Below the pieces are notes generated by a model, which saw only the letters and a list, made by a program, of their open reading frames with translations, was not told the origin of the DNA and did no database searches. From Helichrysum umbraculigerum (Eukaryota > Streptophyta > Magnoliopsida > Asterales > Asteraceae), in NCBI GenBank assembly GCA_949592205.1, contig CATIUR010000003.1, positions 82,733,001 through 82,797,000 of the forward strand: DNA of 64,000 nucleotides, in the 5' to 3' direction. A program made the translations under genes and the position numbers. Shown piece after piece: positions 1 to 11,629 of this stretch (positions within the stretch are counted from its first letter, which is position 1; each line of letters begins with the position of its first letter).

Positions 1-1592
1 CAGATTCGGGTTGAGAAATACCTAATCCCGTTAGGTTTGACATCGAATTGTTTATCCATGCCCCGCAAGGCTTCATCTTTGACATTTTCGGGTTTTAAGG
101 CTTCGAGTTGAGCAGTGAGAATTCGAATGTTTAAATTGTTGTGAATGGTCATACTGAGGGCTCGAACCCGAAGTGGTTTCACTCGTTCTTTCCGACTGAG
201 GGCATCAGCAACGACATTTGCTTTGCCTGGATGATATTTGAGTTCGCAGTCGTAATCGGTAAGCAACTCGACCCATCGACGTTGCCTCATGTTGAGATCC
301 TTCTGATCGAATATGTGTTGGAGACTTTTGTGGTCTGTAAAGATTGTGCATCTAGTGCCATAGAGGTAATGTCTCCAAATTTTGAGAGCAAAAACGACAG
401 CTCCTAGTTCGAGGTCGTGGGTGGTGTAATTCTTTTCATGAATCTTGAGCTGTCGGGAAGCATAAGCTATGACTTTGTCTCGTTGCATAAGCACACAACC
501 GAGACCTTGATGAGAAGCATCGCAGTATACCACGAAGTCATCGGTGCCTTCGGGTAATGATAGAATAGGAGCACTGCAAAGCTTTTGCTTTAAGAGTTGG
601 AATGCCGACTCTTGTTTATCAGTCCAGTCAAACTTTTTGTCTTTCTGGGTCAGAGTCGTGAGTGGTATGGCTATCTTGGAGAAATTTTCAATGAATCGTC
701 GATAGTATCCGGCCAGTCCTAGAAACTGCCGTACTTCGGTCGGATTGGTTGGCGATTGCCAATCTTTGATAGCCTCGATTTTTGATGGGTCAACATGAAT
801 CCCCTGACTGTCAATCACGTGACCAAGGAATTGAACGGTTTTGATCCAGAACTCACACTTAGAGAACTTGGCATAGAGCTCCTCGTGTTTAAGTAGTTCA
901 AGGATGGTTTTGAGGTGTTGCGCGTGTTCTTCTTTGCTTCGTGAATATATGAGAATGTCATCGATGAAGACAATGACAAACTTGTCAAGATAAGGTTTAC
1001 ACACCCGATTCATAAGGTCCATGAATACAGCCGGTGCGTTGGTTAGGCCGAATGGCATCACTTGAAATTCGTAATGCCCGTAACGGGTTCTGAAAGCGGT
1101 TTTTGGAATATCGGCAACGCGGACACGCAGTTGGTGATAACCGGATCGGAGATCTATCTTTGAATAACAACTCGACCCTTGAAGTTGGTCGAACAAATCA
1201 TCGATTCGAGGAAGTGGATACCGGTTCTTGACAGTTAACTTGTTCAACTCTCGGTAGTCGATACACATTCGAAAAGAACCATCTTTCTTCTTAACAAATA
1301 GGACCGGAGCTCCCCAAGGTGAAGAACTCGGCCTGATAAACCCCCGTTCCAGGAGTTCCTGTAACTGGGTGGACAGCTCCTGAAGTTCGGATTGAGCTAA
1401 GCGGTATGGCGCTCGGGCCACCGGCGCAGCACCTGGTACAAGATCGATTGAGAACTCAACCTGTCTTGGTGGTGGTAGACCAGGTAGTTCTTCAGGAAAG
1501 ACTTCTGGAAAGTCTCGAACAATTGGAACATCCTCAAGTCGCTTCTCCTCCGACTTTTTCTCCATGATGTGCGCGAGGATTGATGGATAACC
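1..1592 (-). pseudogene. Ty3/gypsy element A, pol region (RT, RNase H, connection), partial
   Basis: This is the reverse transcriptase/RNase H part of a Tekay-type chromovirus polyprotein, read on the minus strand and cut by the window edge before integrase. The translated minus strand shows the RT motif MPFGLTNAP with VFIDD (about 960-1060), the RNase H tail ADALSRKE, and the linker after RNase H near position 1. It is out of frame with the gag-protease ORF: a one-base insertion near 1585-1592 separates them, whereas the related element D has one continuous ORF. I checked only segments of the frame and saw no stop in them. The product would copy element RNA into DNA in cytoplasmic particles. 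Classified as broken because of the frameshift. Confidence 0.85.
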
Positions 1593-3126
1593 CCTTTCTC
1601 AGAAATTTCCGGGTTTTTAGGCAAGATATAATGTTAAGCCTCGTCCCACCGGTCTCCCCCTGTATGACCAAGGTTCTACCGACGGCGAGAGGTATGCGAA
1701 CAATTTTGTCATGGCAAATGATTTCGGCGCGATGTTTGGACAACCAGTCCATGCCTACGATGACATCGAAACTTCCTATCTCAACAGGCATAAGATCTAT
1801 GGAGAAGATTTCGTCGGCTAGATTTAAAGTGCAATTAGGTATCACACTATTGGTTTCTATCAACTTGCCATTTGCTAGCTCTACGGTGTACTTAACGTTT
1901 AAAGCAACAGGTGTGATGTCAAGTAGAGGGCAAAATTCATCGGAAATAAAACTTCTATCGGCACCAGTATCAAACAGAATAGAAGCAGTTAAATTGTTGA
2001 GGAGGAACATACCCGTGACCACATTCGGGTCCTGACGGGCGTCCCCTGAGTTGATCACGAAGGCGTTACTTTTGGCGTTGTTGTTTTTGCGGTGGTTGTT
2101 GTTGTTGTTGCCCTTATTCTTCAATTTTGGGCAAGAATCCCTAAAGTGTCCTGGGTTTCCACATTCATAGCAGGACTTAGGTTGTCGGGTATTTTTGTCA
2201 GAGGGGTTGTTGTTGGATTTGGGGGCTCGGCAATCCTTAGTCAAATGCCCGGACCTCCTGCAGTTGTTGCAAGGGGGATTGCACTGACCAAAATGGTGAT
2301 AGTTGCACTTGGGACAATGAGGCCTGTCCCCGGTGTAGCTGCGGTTGGATTCAGAGTTGGTGGTGTAGACTTGGATGGCGTTGTTTTTCTTGTTGGAGTT
2401 GTGGTGGTGTTCAGTGGATTTGCGTTTGTTGTTGTTGGAGGATGAGGTGTTGGAGGTCTCACGGCTGACAACTAGGGCCATGAGTTCGTGGGCCAATCGA
2501 ATGGCACTCTCAGTGGTGGTTGGTTTGGATGAAGAGACGTTTCCCTGAATGTTCTCGGGGAGTCCACGAATGTATTTCTTAATGCCCTTACTTTCCGGTT
2601 CGACCAAACTCGGGCATAATAAAGCAAACTGCTGAAATTTGGTGGTATATTCAGCAACATCATTTCCCTGCACCTCCAGATGCCATAATTCTTCTTCCAG
2701 CCTGTGCAATTCCTCTTCAGGACAGTATTTTTCTGTCAGTTTCTTCTTCAGTTCGGCCCAAGGAAGCCGATTTGCAACCTCAAGACCTACAGAGTTTGCG
2801 TGGGTTTTCCACCACGTGAGTGCACCTTCCTGAAAGGTGTAAGCAGCGAATTTGACCTTGTTGTTCTCAGTGCAATCGCAGAGACTGAAAACAGATTCCA
2901 TGCGCTCAATCCAACGGATTAAGCCAATGGCACCTTCCGTGCCGTTGAAGTATAGCGGTTTACAGCTAAGAAAGTCCTTATAGGAGCAAGGTTTGGGTGG
3001 TGGAGTATTGGTTGCTGTGTCCTCGCTACCGGGTGGTGTTCGGGTAGCCAAGGCTTCGGTCACACTGCGGGCAATGATTCCCGCGATCTCAGCTTCGCTA
3101 AGGGTAATTTGACGAGGAGGAGGCAT
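1534..3126 (-). CDS. Ty3/gypsy element A, gag and aspartic protease
   Basis: 530-residue ORF starting with MPPPRQ, the same start context as gag in D and E. Residues about 45-220 form the retrotransposon gag (capsid) domain. Two CCHC zinc knuckles follow (C286-C289-H294-C299 and C319-C322-H327-C332), then an Asn-rich linker and a retropepsin-type protease with DTGA at about 386. The last ~18 residues are out of frame because of the insertion near 1585-1592, so the natural protein would continue into the pol segment at 1-1592. Gag packages element RNA; the protease would cut the polyprotein. Its LTR and primer site lie just upstream on the minus strand. Confidence 0.9.
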   Translation of the reverse strand: MPPPRQITLSEAEIAGIIARSVTEALATRTPPGSEDTATNTPPPKPCSYKDFLSCKPLYFNGTEGAIGLIRWIERMESVFSLCDCTENNKVKFAAYTFQEGALTWWKTHANSVGLEVANRLPWAELKKKLTEKYCPEEELHRLEEELWHLEVQGNDVAEYTTKFQQFALLCPSLVEPESKGIKKYIRGLPENIQGNVSSSKPTTTESAIRLAHELMALVVSRETSNTSSSNNNKRKSTEHHHNSNKKNNAIQVYTTNSESNRSYTGDRPHCPKCNYHHFGQCNPPCNNCRRSGHLTKDCRAPKSNNNPSDKNTRQPKSCYECGNPGHFRDSCPKLKNKGNNNNNHRKNNNAKSNAFVINSGDARQDPNVVTGMFLLNNLTASILFDTGADRSFISDEFCPLLDITPVALNVKYTVELANGKLIETNSVIPNCTLNLADEIFSIDLMPVEIGSFDVIVGMDWLSKHRAEIICHDKIVRIPLAVGRTLVIQGETGGTRLNIISCLKTRKFLRKGLSINPRAHHGEKVGGEAT

Positions 3127-3571
3127 GATGCTGAGTAAGAAAGAACAAGGAAATGAAATAAGATACTAGTCCGAGTGTGATGAACTAGTGGTGTGTTTGT
3201 CATCCCAAGGCAAAACGTTAGAGAGAAAGAGGCCTATATTCATATAATATAATATAGCCTAAAGTTGTAATATTCATGTAAATATATGTATATCACATAA
3301 TAACCTATTGAGTGTCTAGCACAGACGTGTTTTGAGTCCCGTTTCTCTCGAGGTCAGAGTCAACTAGTGTATCATGTTCAGCCATAACTTCCTTCAGATC
3401 TTACATCATCTTTATTTAATTGTACATAGTTGATCAGACTATGTTAAATTAAATTCGTATGCTGTAATCTCTGAACTGGTTATACCTAATAGGGAATACT
3501 GCCTAACGGTCATAGTCTAGGTCCACTAAATGCAACCTAGTTCACTATAACCTTAGGCTCTGATACCAATC
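3127..3571 (-). other. Element A leader and primer-binding site
   Basis: Non-coding leader between the 5' LTR and gag of element A, minus strand. At 3556-3568 the minus strand reads TGGTATCAGAGCC, the perfect primer site for initiator-Met tRNA, three bases from the LTR edge. The rest is AT-rich, and parts match the leaders of G (15302-15705) and D (28727-29054). I see no ORF like the coiled-coil ORF of D. Confidence 0.85.
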
Positions 3572-6065
3572 TGTGACACCCCCAGATTTAATGATTTGCG
3601 GAAGCTCGATTTGGGTGTCACTAATCAATATACAAGGCACATAAGATACAACGAACGACCACTATATGCGTCGTTTTAAACTTGTATAGATAAAGTAAAT
3701 GTTTACATCAAAAATATAGTTACATTAGCTCGATTCCTGAAATTGAGAGATTACATAGCATAATTACTTTTACAAAATATAATAATGCAATCAAATCTCT
3801 AGTTGTATGAATGCTGACTCGAGCTAATAATTCCTGCTTGTGCAGCCAACCTACTGCTGGGTACCTGTGATAAATACTAAAATGGGTCAGCAAAAACGCT
3901 GGTGAGCTCACAGGTTTGTATGTCAATGTATAGTTGTAAGAACCGCAAGATTTATATTGAATTTAAAATGCAATTAAGCAAAATAAAAGTTATACTGTCC
4001 ATGAGCACATAGTCTGAGCTTAACTTGATTTGTCAGGCCCAATTAAGGAAACCTAACTTGAAATGCCTCCTACGAGTGCCTAATCAACACTCGTCTTCCC
4101 AAATGCTAATACATCCGTTTGACCGGTTAGTGCGTGCTAACCCGGATGAGGATTGTCAATCCCATATGATATCATATACTAACATTCACGCTAAAATATT
4201 AGAGACTATGCTTATGGAGGACTTTAAATTGATTAGCTTGAAACTCATGTAGTATTTGAAGTTTGGCACTTGCGTTCTACTTGTAAAACAAAATCGAGTA
4301 GTAATATCACACCCCTAGTTGTAAAGCAGTGAAAATGGGGCTATGAAACTCACCTGAGTCTTGAAGTGTTAATTTAATAAGCTCGAAGTAATTAACTGTG
4401 AGTTGGTGTCCAAAGACTTGAAACCTGAATGTGTCCACGACACTTGAATTGTTATTAATTGTACAGATATCCCAAAGGACTACCTTTGTAGTTGTTATAC
4501 AACTATGTATACATGTCCAAATTACTACGATTTGGTTGATTGAGTAGTTACAAGTTATTACGACTTGTTTGACTGACTTGATACAAGTTACAACGACTTG
4601 TTTGATTGAATTGATACAAGTTACAACGACTTGTTTGATTTTAAGAAAAGTTGTGAAAACTTGTACGGCCCGTTGGTGATCGATGAAATTTAAATATTTC
4701 AATGTTCTCATTATGATTTGACATGTTAACCTCGAAAAGTATGTCTCATAGTGTTTGAAAAATCACATTGTATAGCGGGTTGAAGTTGTAATAGTTCGAC
4801 ACTTAGTGAAATTGTATTTCGAAATCCTGCTGTTTTATGCGACACAATCATGCGACACTAAATGGGTTATGCGACACAAGGGTTGTGTCGCATATGAGTG
4901 CGACACAATGTCCATACGACACAAGGGTTGTGTCGCATGGATGCGAAATGCTGATTCAACATCGACATAGTGGTTGTGTCGTATGGGGTATGCGACATAG
5001 TCGTTATGTCGCAAGACTTGCGACACTAATTATCTTATACGACATAAGGTACGACACAATGAATTTTATGCGACACAAAAGCCAAAATGCGACACAACAT
5101 GCGACACAAGGCTTGTGTCGCATGGATGAACACCAGCCCAGAAAGTCCGGCTGTTCGCTATTTTTCCGACCAAAACCCAATTTAAACTCGTTTTTAAGCT
5201 ATTAAACTGTGTTCTATTCTTTGTAATGGACATATATAAGTTGTGTAAACATCAAAACATCAAAATATTACATCAAAATGAACAAATCTAAGTTTTTAAG
5301 AAATTTCTTACAAATGCAAATCGAAGAAGATGGAGGCCGAAAATGATGGTAGAGCTTTTGTTAATCTTGTTCCTCACTTGATGGTGGTTCCAAAAATGTA
5401 AATTTTGTGGTCGGATTTGATGATTCCGAAAATTTGATGATTCCGAAAATTTGATGATTTTTGGTTGAGAGAGTATTTGGTATAATGTGTGTTTGGTTGA
5501 AATGGAAATGAAAGAAAAATGAAAGGAGAGGTGGGGTGTTGGTGAAAACCTCACCTCACAGTCTCCGTCCCGTACTCCGCGTGGTGTTCGTTTTCTCCGT
5601 CATTTAACGTTAAATATTTATTTTATTTATTTAAAGATACATTTTAAATTATAAATTATTACAAAATGTTTTATTGTAAAATTTTACCAATTATCTATTT
5701 ATGATATTAAAAATGAAATTCGTTATATTTGTTTGCGCGTTTGTATTTTAATTATATATATGTTTTTGTGCAATACGAATTGACCACGAAATATTACAAT
5801 AAATAATATTCCTAATAAAATTGAGTTATTGAATAGTGTTTGTATTACTTTAATAAATTTTACACCAACGTCCGTATTAATTGTGTCGAATTCCATTCGA
5901 TTTGAGATTCGTACGATTTAAACAAACCGCATAATTGTGTGGGTATATATATATTTAACAATATATATAATAATTGATACATTAATTACCCTAACACAGA
6001 ACTAATTACATGTATTAAAACTTGATTAGGCACTAAATTCTAGTCCTAATTTGACGGGTGTCACA
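3572..6065 (-). mobile_element. Element A 5' LTR (Tekay-type, same superfamily as D)
   Basis: 2,494-bp LTR bounded by TGTGACACCC and GGGTGTCACA. Its ends resemble the D LTR (CTTCCGCAAATCATTAAAT before the 3' end; the TAATTAG/CTAATT block near the 5' end). The five bases outside it (6066-6070, AATAC) would be the target-site duplication; the other copy is outside the window. It holds the two covarying hairpins shared with the D, E, C and G LTRs (a CAGC/GCTG stem at 3888-3901 and a CCCC/GGGG stem near 4310-4350) and a word array at 4836-5125. The insertion lies inside a copia LTR. Confidence 0.85.
4836..5125 (-). repeat. Inverted word array TGCGACACAA / TTGTGTCGCA in LTR A
   Basis: About 290 bp with more than a dozen copies of GCGACACAA or its reverse complement. 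Several are joined as hairpins: 4869-4893 (11-bp arms, GGG loop), 4912-4940 (13-bp arms with one mismatch, GGG loop), 4991-5013 (9-bp arms, variant GCGACATA, both arms changed) and 5099-5123 (12-bp arms, one-base centre). It occupies the same position as the GCGACGTA array of the D LTRs, with homologous sequence on both sides. Confidence 0.95.
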
Positions 6066-6428
6066 AATACACTTGATGTATTAGGGTTACAGAAAACCTT
6101 GAAGCTGTGCAATTACGTTAACCTATCTAGGTCTAAAGGATATCTATTTATAACACATAGAGTCCTATACAATCTCCTACATATATGGAATATAATAACT
6201 TCCATAACCGACTCAAACTTATCACAAAATCATAAACAGTTGAAACTACCATTCTGAAGTAAACAGTTGTAACTGTTACACATTCAGTGGTAACTGCTTC
6301 AATTGTAACAAAGACCAAGTACAAATAGATAACCAGTGTTAACTGTTTCATATATAACTAACAGTTACAAATACATAAGCAGTTTTAACTACTTACAGAC
6401 ATATAACTATCAGTTGTAATCTATCTTC
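6066..6428 (-). mobile_element. Ty1/copia LTR fragment (copia-2), proximal part
   Basis: Read on the minus strand, the stretch with GATTGTATAGGACTCTATG, a TATAAATAG box and an AAGTGTATT end matches the 3' LTR of copia B (about 13860-13985), so this is the promoter/R side of a related copia LTR. It breaks at 6066 where element A inserted and is interrupted at 6428 by a solo gypsy LTR, resuming at 8721. The upstream part repeats the word TTA(C/A)AACTG. Confidence 0.7.
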
Positions 6429-8720
6429 TGTAACACCCCCAAATTTAATGATTTGCGGAAGCATACATTGGGTGTTACTAATCAATATACAAAGCACAAG
6501 ATTAATAGTAAACGACCTCTAAATGAGACGTTTGTAAAATAGTTACATTTCATAATTAATAATCGTTTGAAAACCGTAGGTTTTCGTATACAAAATGTAA
6601 TTCCCTAGAGCCCACGCGTATAGCGGGAGATTCTATTACATCACCATAGTTACAAAAGATAATGCCAAAGAATCTCCGTTAAATGCAGTTTGTAAATCAT
6701 GCGACTCTAGCTAGTAATCCTGGAGTAATCCTACTCCGTAAGTGTACCTGAGATACAAAGCTAAAAAGTGTCAACCAAAAAGGTTGGTGAATCTCACAGG
6801 TTTAGTAATAAGTAGGTGTTATGAACCACAAGTATGTACCCGTATTGCTATCAAGCAAAGTAAGTAAATCAGTTAATCAGTACAGTGCCATGAGCTCATA
6901 AGTTGAAGCTTAACCGTGTAGTGTGAATATATCACGTACCCCCGTGAGTGCTATCCGCACACTCATATGTAACAAATACTAATATATCTGTTTCTACGTG
7001 TAAATCAGTACGTGGTGGCGCTACCACCCCAGACAGGGATTGTCAGTCCCAAATGGATCCATCTATTAGTAATCGCGCTTAAGTCCATAACTAACAACTT
7101 ACGATTAGGAGGCTTTCAGTGGATAAAAGTAACTCATGCGTTTGTTTGTAATCAGTAATGTTTTCAGTTCAGTACATTGTGTTCATACGTAAAACAGTTG
7201 CTAAGTATCTCACCCCAGAGTATAAAACAGTAAAAGTGGGGCTGTAAGACTCACCTGAGTCGGGCAGTGGTAAATAGCAAGTAGTAGTAAATCAAGTAGG
7301 TTCTCCGAACCCGTAACCTTCTAGTGCCTAAACACGTAAGGTTAAGTAAGTAGATGTCTCGCAAGACCATCTAGGCTAGTTGTTCATACAACCCGTTGTG
7401 TTTAAATGTTGGTTTGTTCGCGTTCGTATCAAAGTATACGGCCCGTTGGTGATTTGTTATAATTAAAGTTTGTCATTTATAACGCAATTTAGAGTATTTG
7501 TAATAGGAAAGTATGTTTTATTATGTTTGTTAGGTCGTATCGTATAAGGATTTGAGGTTGTAAAAGTTCGACACTTAGTGAAAATGTGAGTTTTCAAAGT
7601 TCTGATTTGTGCGACGTAGCATGCGACGTTGCAAGCGACGTAGGCAGGTACGTCGCATGATGCGACCTTCACAAATTAATGCGACGTAGGGGGCGACGTC
7701 GCTAATGCGACGTTGGTTCGGTTTGCGACGTAAAAGTCTACGTCGCTACGTGCGACGTCCGCAAGTTAATGCGACGTAATAGGCTGCGTCGCTAGTGCGA
7801 CGTTGAGGTTTTTGTGCGACGTAGGTCGCGACGTCGCAGTGGCCCCTGGCCAGGTGCGACGTAGCGGTCTGATGGCCGGAATTTTGGTCGAAAACGAGTT
7901 TCCGGGTTTCCGTTGGGTCCAAATCTTTTACCCAACCCTTATATGAACATATTAAGCCTATTTAAACCATAATCTAGTAAAAATGATCAAAAACGAGAGA
8001 TGTCGTGATTTGTCGGAAACTTACAAATTGTCGGATTGAAAATCCGAAAAGATAGGATGATAGATCGTCGCGAGGTGAACGTTTTCTTCTAAAGGGATGA
8101 GATGATCCGAGCTCGTTTTGCGGTGTTATTTGGTGATTTAGTGGGTATTTTGGGGTGGTGGTGGTGATTAGAAAGAAAAGAAAGAGAGAGAAAAGAGAAT
8201 AGAGAGTGAGGTGAGAATGAGAGGAGGAGAAGAAAGGTGGGGGTTTTTACCTCCACTTTTCGGTCCCCGTTCCCCGTGCGGTGTTCGTTTTTCTCCGTCG
8301 TTTAAGCGTTAAATATTTGTTTTACGAGTTTTATTATATTTATAAAATCACAAGTCTTGTTAAATAATTTAATTAAATTATTTCCCTAAATCTTTAATAG
8401 ATTAAATTAAATTTAATTACTTTTGTTTTTAAATTGTGTACGTTTTAATCGAGTAGTATAAGGCAGTTACTAGTTATTATAAAATAGCATTTCAGTGATA
8501 ATTGCGTTATTTTAGTTTATAAACATTTGTTCACCAACGTCCGTGTTAATCGAATAGAATTTCATTCTATTTTAGTTGCGTACGATTTAAGCCAAATCGC
8601 AAAGTTGTATATATTTACCAACATATAATCTGATACATAAATTAGCCTAACACAGAACTAATTACATGTATTAACAAAGAATTAGGCGCTAATACTAGCC
8701 CTAATTTGGCGGTTGTTACA
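6429..8720 (-). mobile_element. Solo LTR of the D family (D')
   Basis: 2,292-bp LTR, TGTAACACCC...TTGTTACA on the plus strand, flanked on both sides by the 5-bp target-site duplication TCTTC (6424-6428 and 8721-8725). It is the reverse complement of the D-family LTR (2,290 bp at 26437 and 34281). With no internal region and an intact duplication it is a classic product of recombination between the two LTRs of one element. It holds the CAACC/GGTTG hairpin at 6772-6786 and the D-type word array. Confidence 0.95.
7610..7866 (-). repeat. Inverted word array GCGACGTA / TACGTCGC in solo LTR D'
   Basis: Same array as in the D LTRs, on the minus strand. The clearest inverted pairs are GCGACGTA-N6-TACGTCGC near 7630-7660 and near 7724-7750. 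About 17 copies of GCGACG or its complement occur in about 255 bp. Confidence 0.95.
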
Positions 8721-8851
8721 TCTTCAATCAGTTGTAACACTTGTCTTCTCTTCAGTCAGTTTTAACCTTCAACATAAACAGTTTTAATCACTTGTACTCT
8801 GTCTTCTCATCAACAACTTCAACTCAGACCTGAAACAGTTTTGACCCAACA
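8721..8851 (-). mobile_element. Ty1/copia LTR fragment (copia-2), 5' end
   Basis: Continuation of 6066-6428 beyond the solo LTR. On the minus strand it begins TGTTGGGTCAAAACTG, the same TGTTGGG start as the copia B LTR at 13602. It carries more copies of TTA(C/A)AACTG. The edge at 8851 abuts AGTTC (a likely 5-bp target duplication) and then copia B polymerase, so this LTR interrupted the B polymerase gene. Confidence 0.7.
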
Positions 8852-9712
8852 AGTTCTATGGGTGAACTTACTTTCTTTTTGGGACTTCAAGTCAAGCAGA
8901 GGTCAGATGGTATCTTTATCAATCAGGGCAAATATGTTAAAGACATACTGGATAGATTTGGCTACAAAGATGCTAAAGTAGCTATCACACCCATGGAGAC
9001 GCACAAGGCATTACATGCAGATCTTGAGGGGGAGGATGTAGATGTACATCTCTATAGGTCCATGATTGGTTCTCTCATGTATCTCACCTCTTCCAGACCA
9101 AATTTTATGTTTGTTGTATGTGTGTGTGCTAGATATCAAGCCAATCCTAAGCAATCACATCTGTAGGCAGTGAAAAGGATTTTTAGATATTTAAAGGGTC
9201 AACCACAATTGGGCCTTTGGTATCCAAAGAGTTCTTCTTTTGAACTCATGGCTTTCACAGATAGTGATTATGGTGGAGAGAATTTGGATAGAAAGTCTAC
9301 CTCAGGAGGGTGTCAATTTCTAGGAGAAAGATTGGTGTCATGGCAATGCAAGAAGCAGACCACTGTATCCACTTCAACAGCAGAGGCAGAGTATGTTGCT
9401 GCATCAAGCTGCTGTGCACAAGTACTTTGGATTCAGAATCAGATGCTGGATTATGGTCTGACTTTTCTAAATACTCCTATTTATATTGATAATAACTCTG
9501 CAATTAGTATCATTAACAATCCTGTTAAGCATTCTAAGACCAAACATATTGAAATTAGATATCACTTTATTAGAGATTGTAATGAAAAGAGATTGATCCA
9601 AATTTTTAAAATTCATACTGATAATCAATATGTAGATCTTTTCACAAAGGCTTTCGATGTGGGAAGGTTTACATTTTTGGTTACCAGTATAGGAATGATC
9701 AATCTAACTTAA
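8852..9712 (+). pseudogene. Ty1/copia element B, end of RT plus RNase H
   Basis: C-terminal part of a copia polyprotein. The first piece (from MGELTFFLGLQVKQ) is the last part of the RT, with YRSMIGSLMYLT and ARYQANP. The second carries RNase H motifs: FTDSDYGG, KSTSGGCQF, STAEAEYVAA, YIDNNSAI, KTKHIEIRYHF and the terminal LFTKAF. An in-frame TAG at about 9164-9166 separates the two. Everything upstream (gag, protease, integrase, most of RT) was displaced by the copia-2 insertion. The motif style suggests the Sirevirus lineage, in which an extra ORF follows RNase H, as it does here. Lineage assignment is inference. Confidence 0.85.
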
Positions 9713-10360
9713 ACTATGTTTGGAATTAGAATTAATACTTAGAGTGGTTCTTTATAAAGAATAGTGCTTTATGTTCCAAGTGTCTACCACTGTTAGCTTC
9801 AATGTGCTTTCAGTTGGTACCACTGTTAGAACATTTGTGCCACTGTCTTTATAAAACTGCCACTGCTTGTAAACTTGTGTAAAGTTATCGCTACTGTTTT
9901 TGTTTTTAGCTAACCACTGTGCAGGTTCCTAGCCACTGTCAGAAGACATTGCTACTGCTGGAACTAACATTTTATTTTTTTTATTATTATTATTTTATTT
10001 GGTGAGAAAAAAAAAATTCAACTTATAAAGCTAAGTGTTTGGCACTGCTAGTACTAAGTTTTGGTTACCTTGGTCGGTTGCCTCTGCTAGTTCTAGTAGC
10101 TGTTGTTAGCTTTATAAGTATTATTGTTTGAAAAATTGTTCAAGTGTCTTCTACTGTTAGGTATTTCTTATACCTTCCCACTGTCAGTTATATTGGACAG
10201 TGCCACTGTTGGTTCTATTTTCTAGGGCTTGGCACTGCTCTTATAACTAACAGTATTTAGACCTAAAACACTTCAATTTTTCATTACGTTTTCATATTTC
10301 CTCTTCTAACCACTGCAATTACAAACACATCGCTTCTTTTTCGATAATCAATCTACGTTC
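9713..10360 (+). repeat. Spacer of element B with dispersed (C)CACTGTTAG words
   Basis: Non-coding 650 bp between RNase H and the next ORF. About 14 copies of CCACTG(T/C)T or close variants lie between 9780 and 10320. The same word recurs in the coding sequence at 11820-12100 and in the LTR at 13602-13850. A homopolymer-rich stretch lies at 9970-10017. Confidence 0.75.
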
Positions 10361-11629
10361 ATGGCGTCTTCTTCTTCGTCTGATTCAACTCTGAGTGTTT
10401 ATGAGGAACACAATATGATTGCTTTTCTGATGAAACCCTCAAGTGCACAGAATTTCATACAAATTGTTGATTTTCTTCGTTCAAGTTATATTTTTCATGC
10501 ACTTACCGTATCTCCAAGGGTTTCAAGGGGTCATTTAAATGAGTTTTGGAAGAATACCAATTTGGAAGTGGTGTCTGGAAAAGATCAAATAGTTTCAAAG
10601 GTTCAAGAAACTAAGGTGGTGGTTACAGAGGATGTTTTACGAGAAGTTCTACTTCTTGATGATGCCACAGGTATATCTTCTTTAGATGACACGGTTTTGT
10701 TTGATAATTTACGATTAATGGGGTATGAAGGTGATTATTCACGTTTTACATTTTTTAAATCATTCTTTAGTCCTCAATGGAAATTTTTAATTCATACAAT
10801 TCTTCACTGTGTGTCATCTAAGAGAACTGCATATAATGAATTTGGAACACAAATAGCCTATGCACTTGTGTGCTTGGCTACGGGTCAAAAATATAATTTT
10901 TCCAAATACATACTTGATGGCATGATTCGAAATATAACAAAGGGTAAGAAGGATATGTTTATAATGTATCCAAGATTTGTGCAACTTGTTTTGAATAAAC
11001 AAGTTAATTTGGTTGCACAATCTTCTGTTATTGGTGTTGGTACTCTTTCTGCAAGAACCTTTACAGAAATGAGTAAAAATACCAATAAGAGATTTTCTAG
11101 GAAGGAAACAGCATTGTTTTCTACAATGCTTCCTGCTCCTTCCACCACAGATGTAGTACCACCAACTACATCTGAACCACTTGGTGACAGGCCAGTAGAC
11201 CCAACTGAGCCTGCACACACACCTAGTGGGGGTACCAAACGAAAACAAGGGACCACACAGCCTATCCAATATAAATCAAAGAAAAAGAAATTGAAACAGG
11301 CAAATGAGGCTCCTACTGCTCATTTGTCTCAGTCAACTGTAACACCACAGCAGGTGACCATTGAGGAGATGATTGGTCATTCTGGAAGGGCTGCCACTAC
11401 TCCTACTAGTCCACTGACAGAGGATGGCAGTGGTAACATAAATAAGACCCAACCAGAGGCAACTTCTAATGCTGAACCTACGGGTAATGAAGCAGGTGAA
11501 GGTCCCAGTACCAAAAAAAAGGGACTTCTGTTGATCATGCTAGGCATGAGGCAGATGATGATTTTGTCAATGATTCATCTAGGAGGTCACACTCTAATGA
11601 TGATGAGGATAGAACTACTATTGAATTGA
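10361..11629 (+). pseudogene. Element B envelope-position ORF, N-terminal part
   Basis: 422-residue ORF starting MASSSSSDSTLS. Residues about 20-230 form a compact domain (FLRSSYIFHALTVSP, FFSPQWKFLIHTILHC, YALVCLATGQKYNFSKYI) familiar to me as the extra ORF following copia pol in Asteraceae genomes. In databases it often has unhelpful names such as synaptobrevin/longin-like, which I would not trust. After residue 230 it is Thr/Pro/Ser-rich. A frameshift in the A-run at 11513-11521 makes the last ~35 residues spurious; another frame continues to about 11750. No signal peptide or membrane span is visible, so 'envelope-like' refers to position only. Confidence 0.7.

Noticed and set aside
2092..2471. 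Plus-strand ORF of Val/Gly repeats and minus-strand Thr/Pro ORF
   Set aside because: Shadow frames of the zinc-knuckle and Asn-rich region of gag in element A.
4307..4711. 134-residue minus-strand ORF with Lys-Gln-Val-Val repeats
   Set aside because: Arises from a short local repeat (TACAAGTTACAACGACTTG type) within LTR A; no protein-like composition.
4836..5125. Word arrays as CRISPR arrays
   Set aside because: Repeat units are 8-17 bp, inverted and unevenly spaced, with no constant spacer length, and lie within plant LTRs with TATA and tRNA-Met primer sites; no cas genes.
10361..11629. Synaptobrevin/longin-type label for the copia B ORF
   Set aside because: I see no longin or SNARE motif; the label appears to be propagated database annotation for retroelement ORFs.
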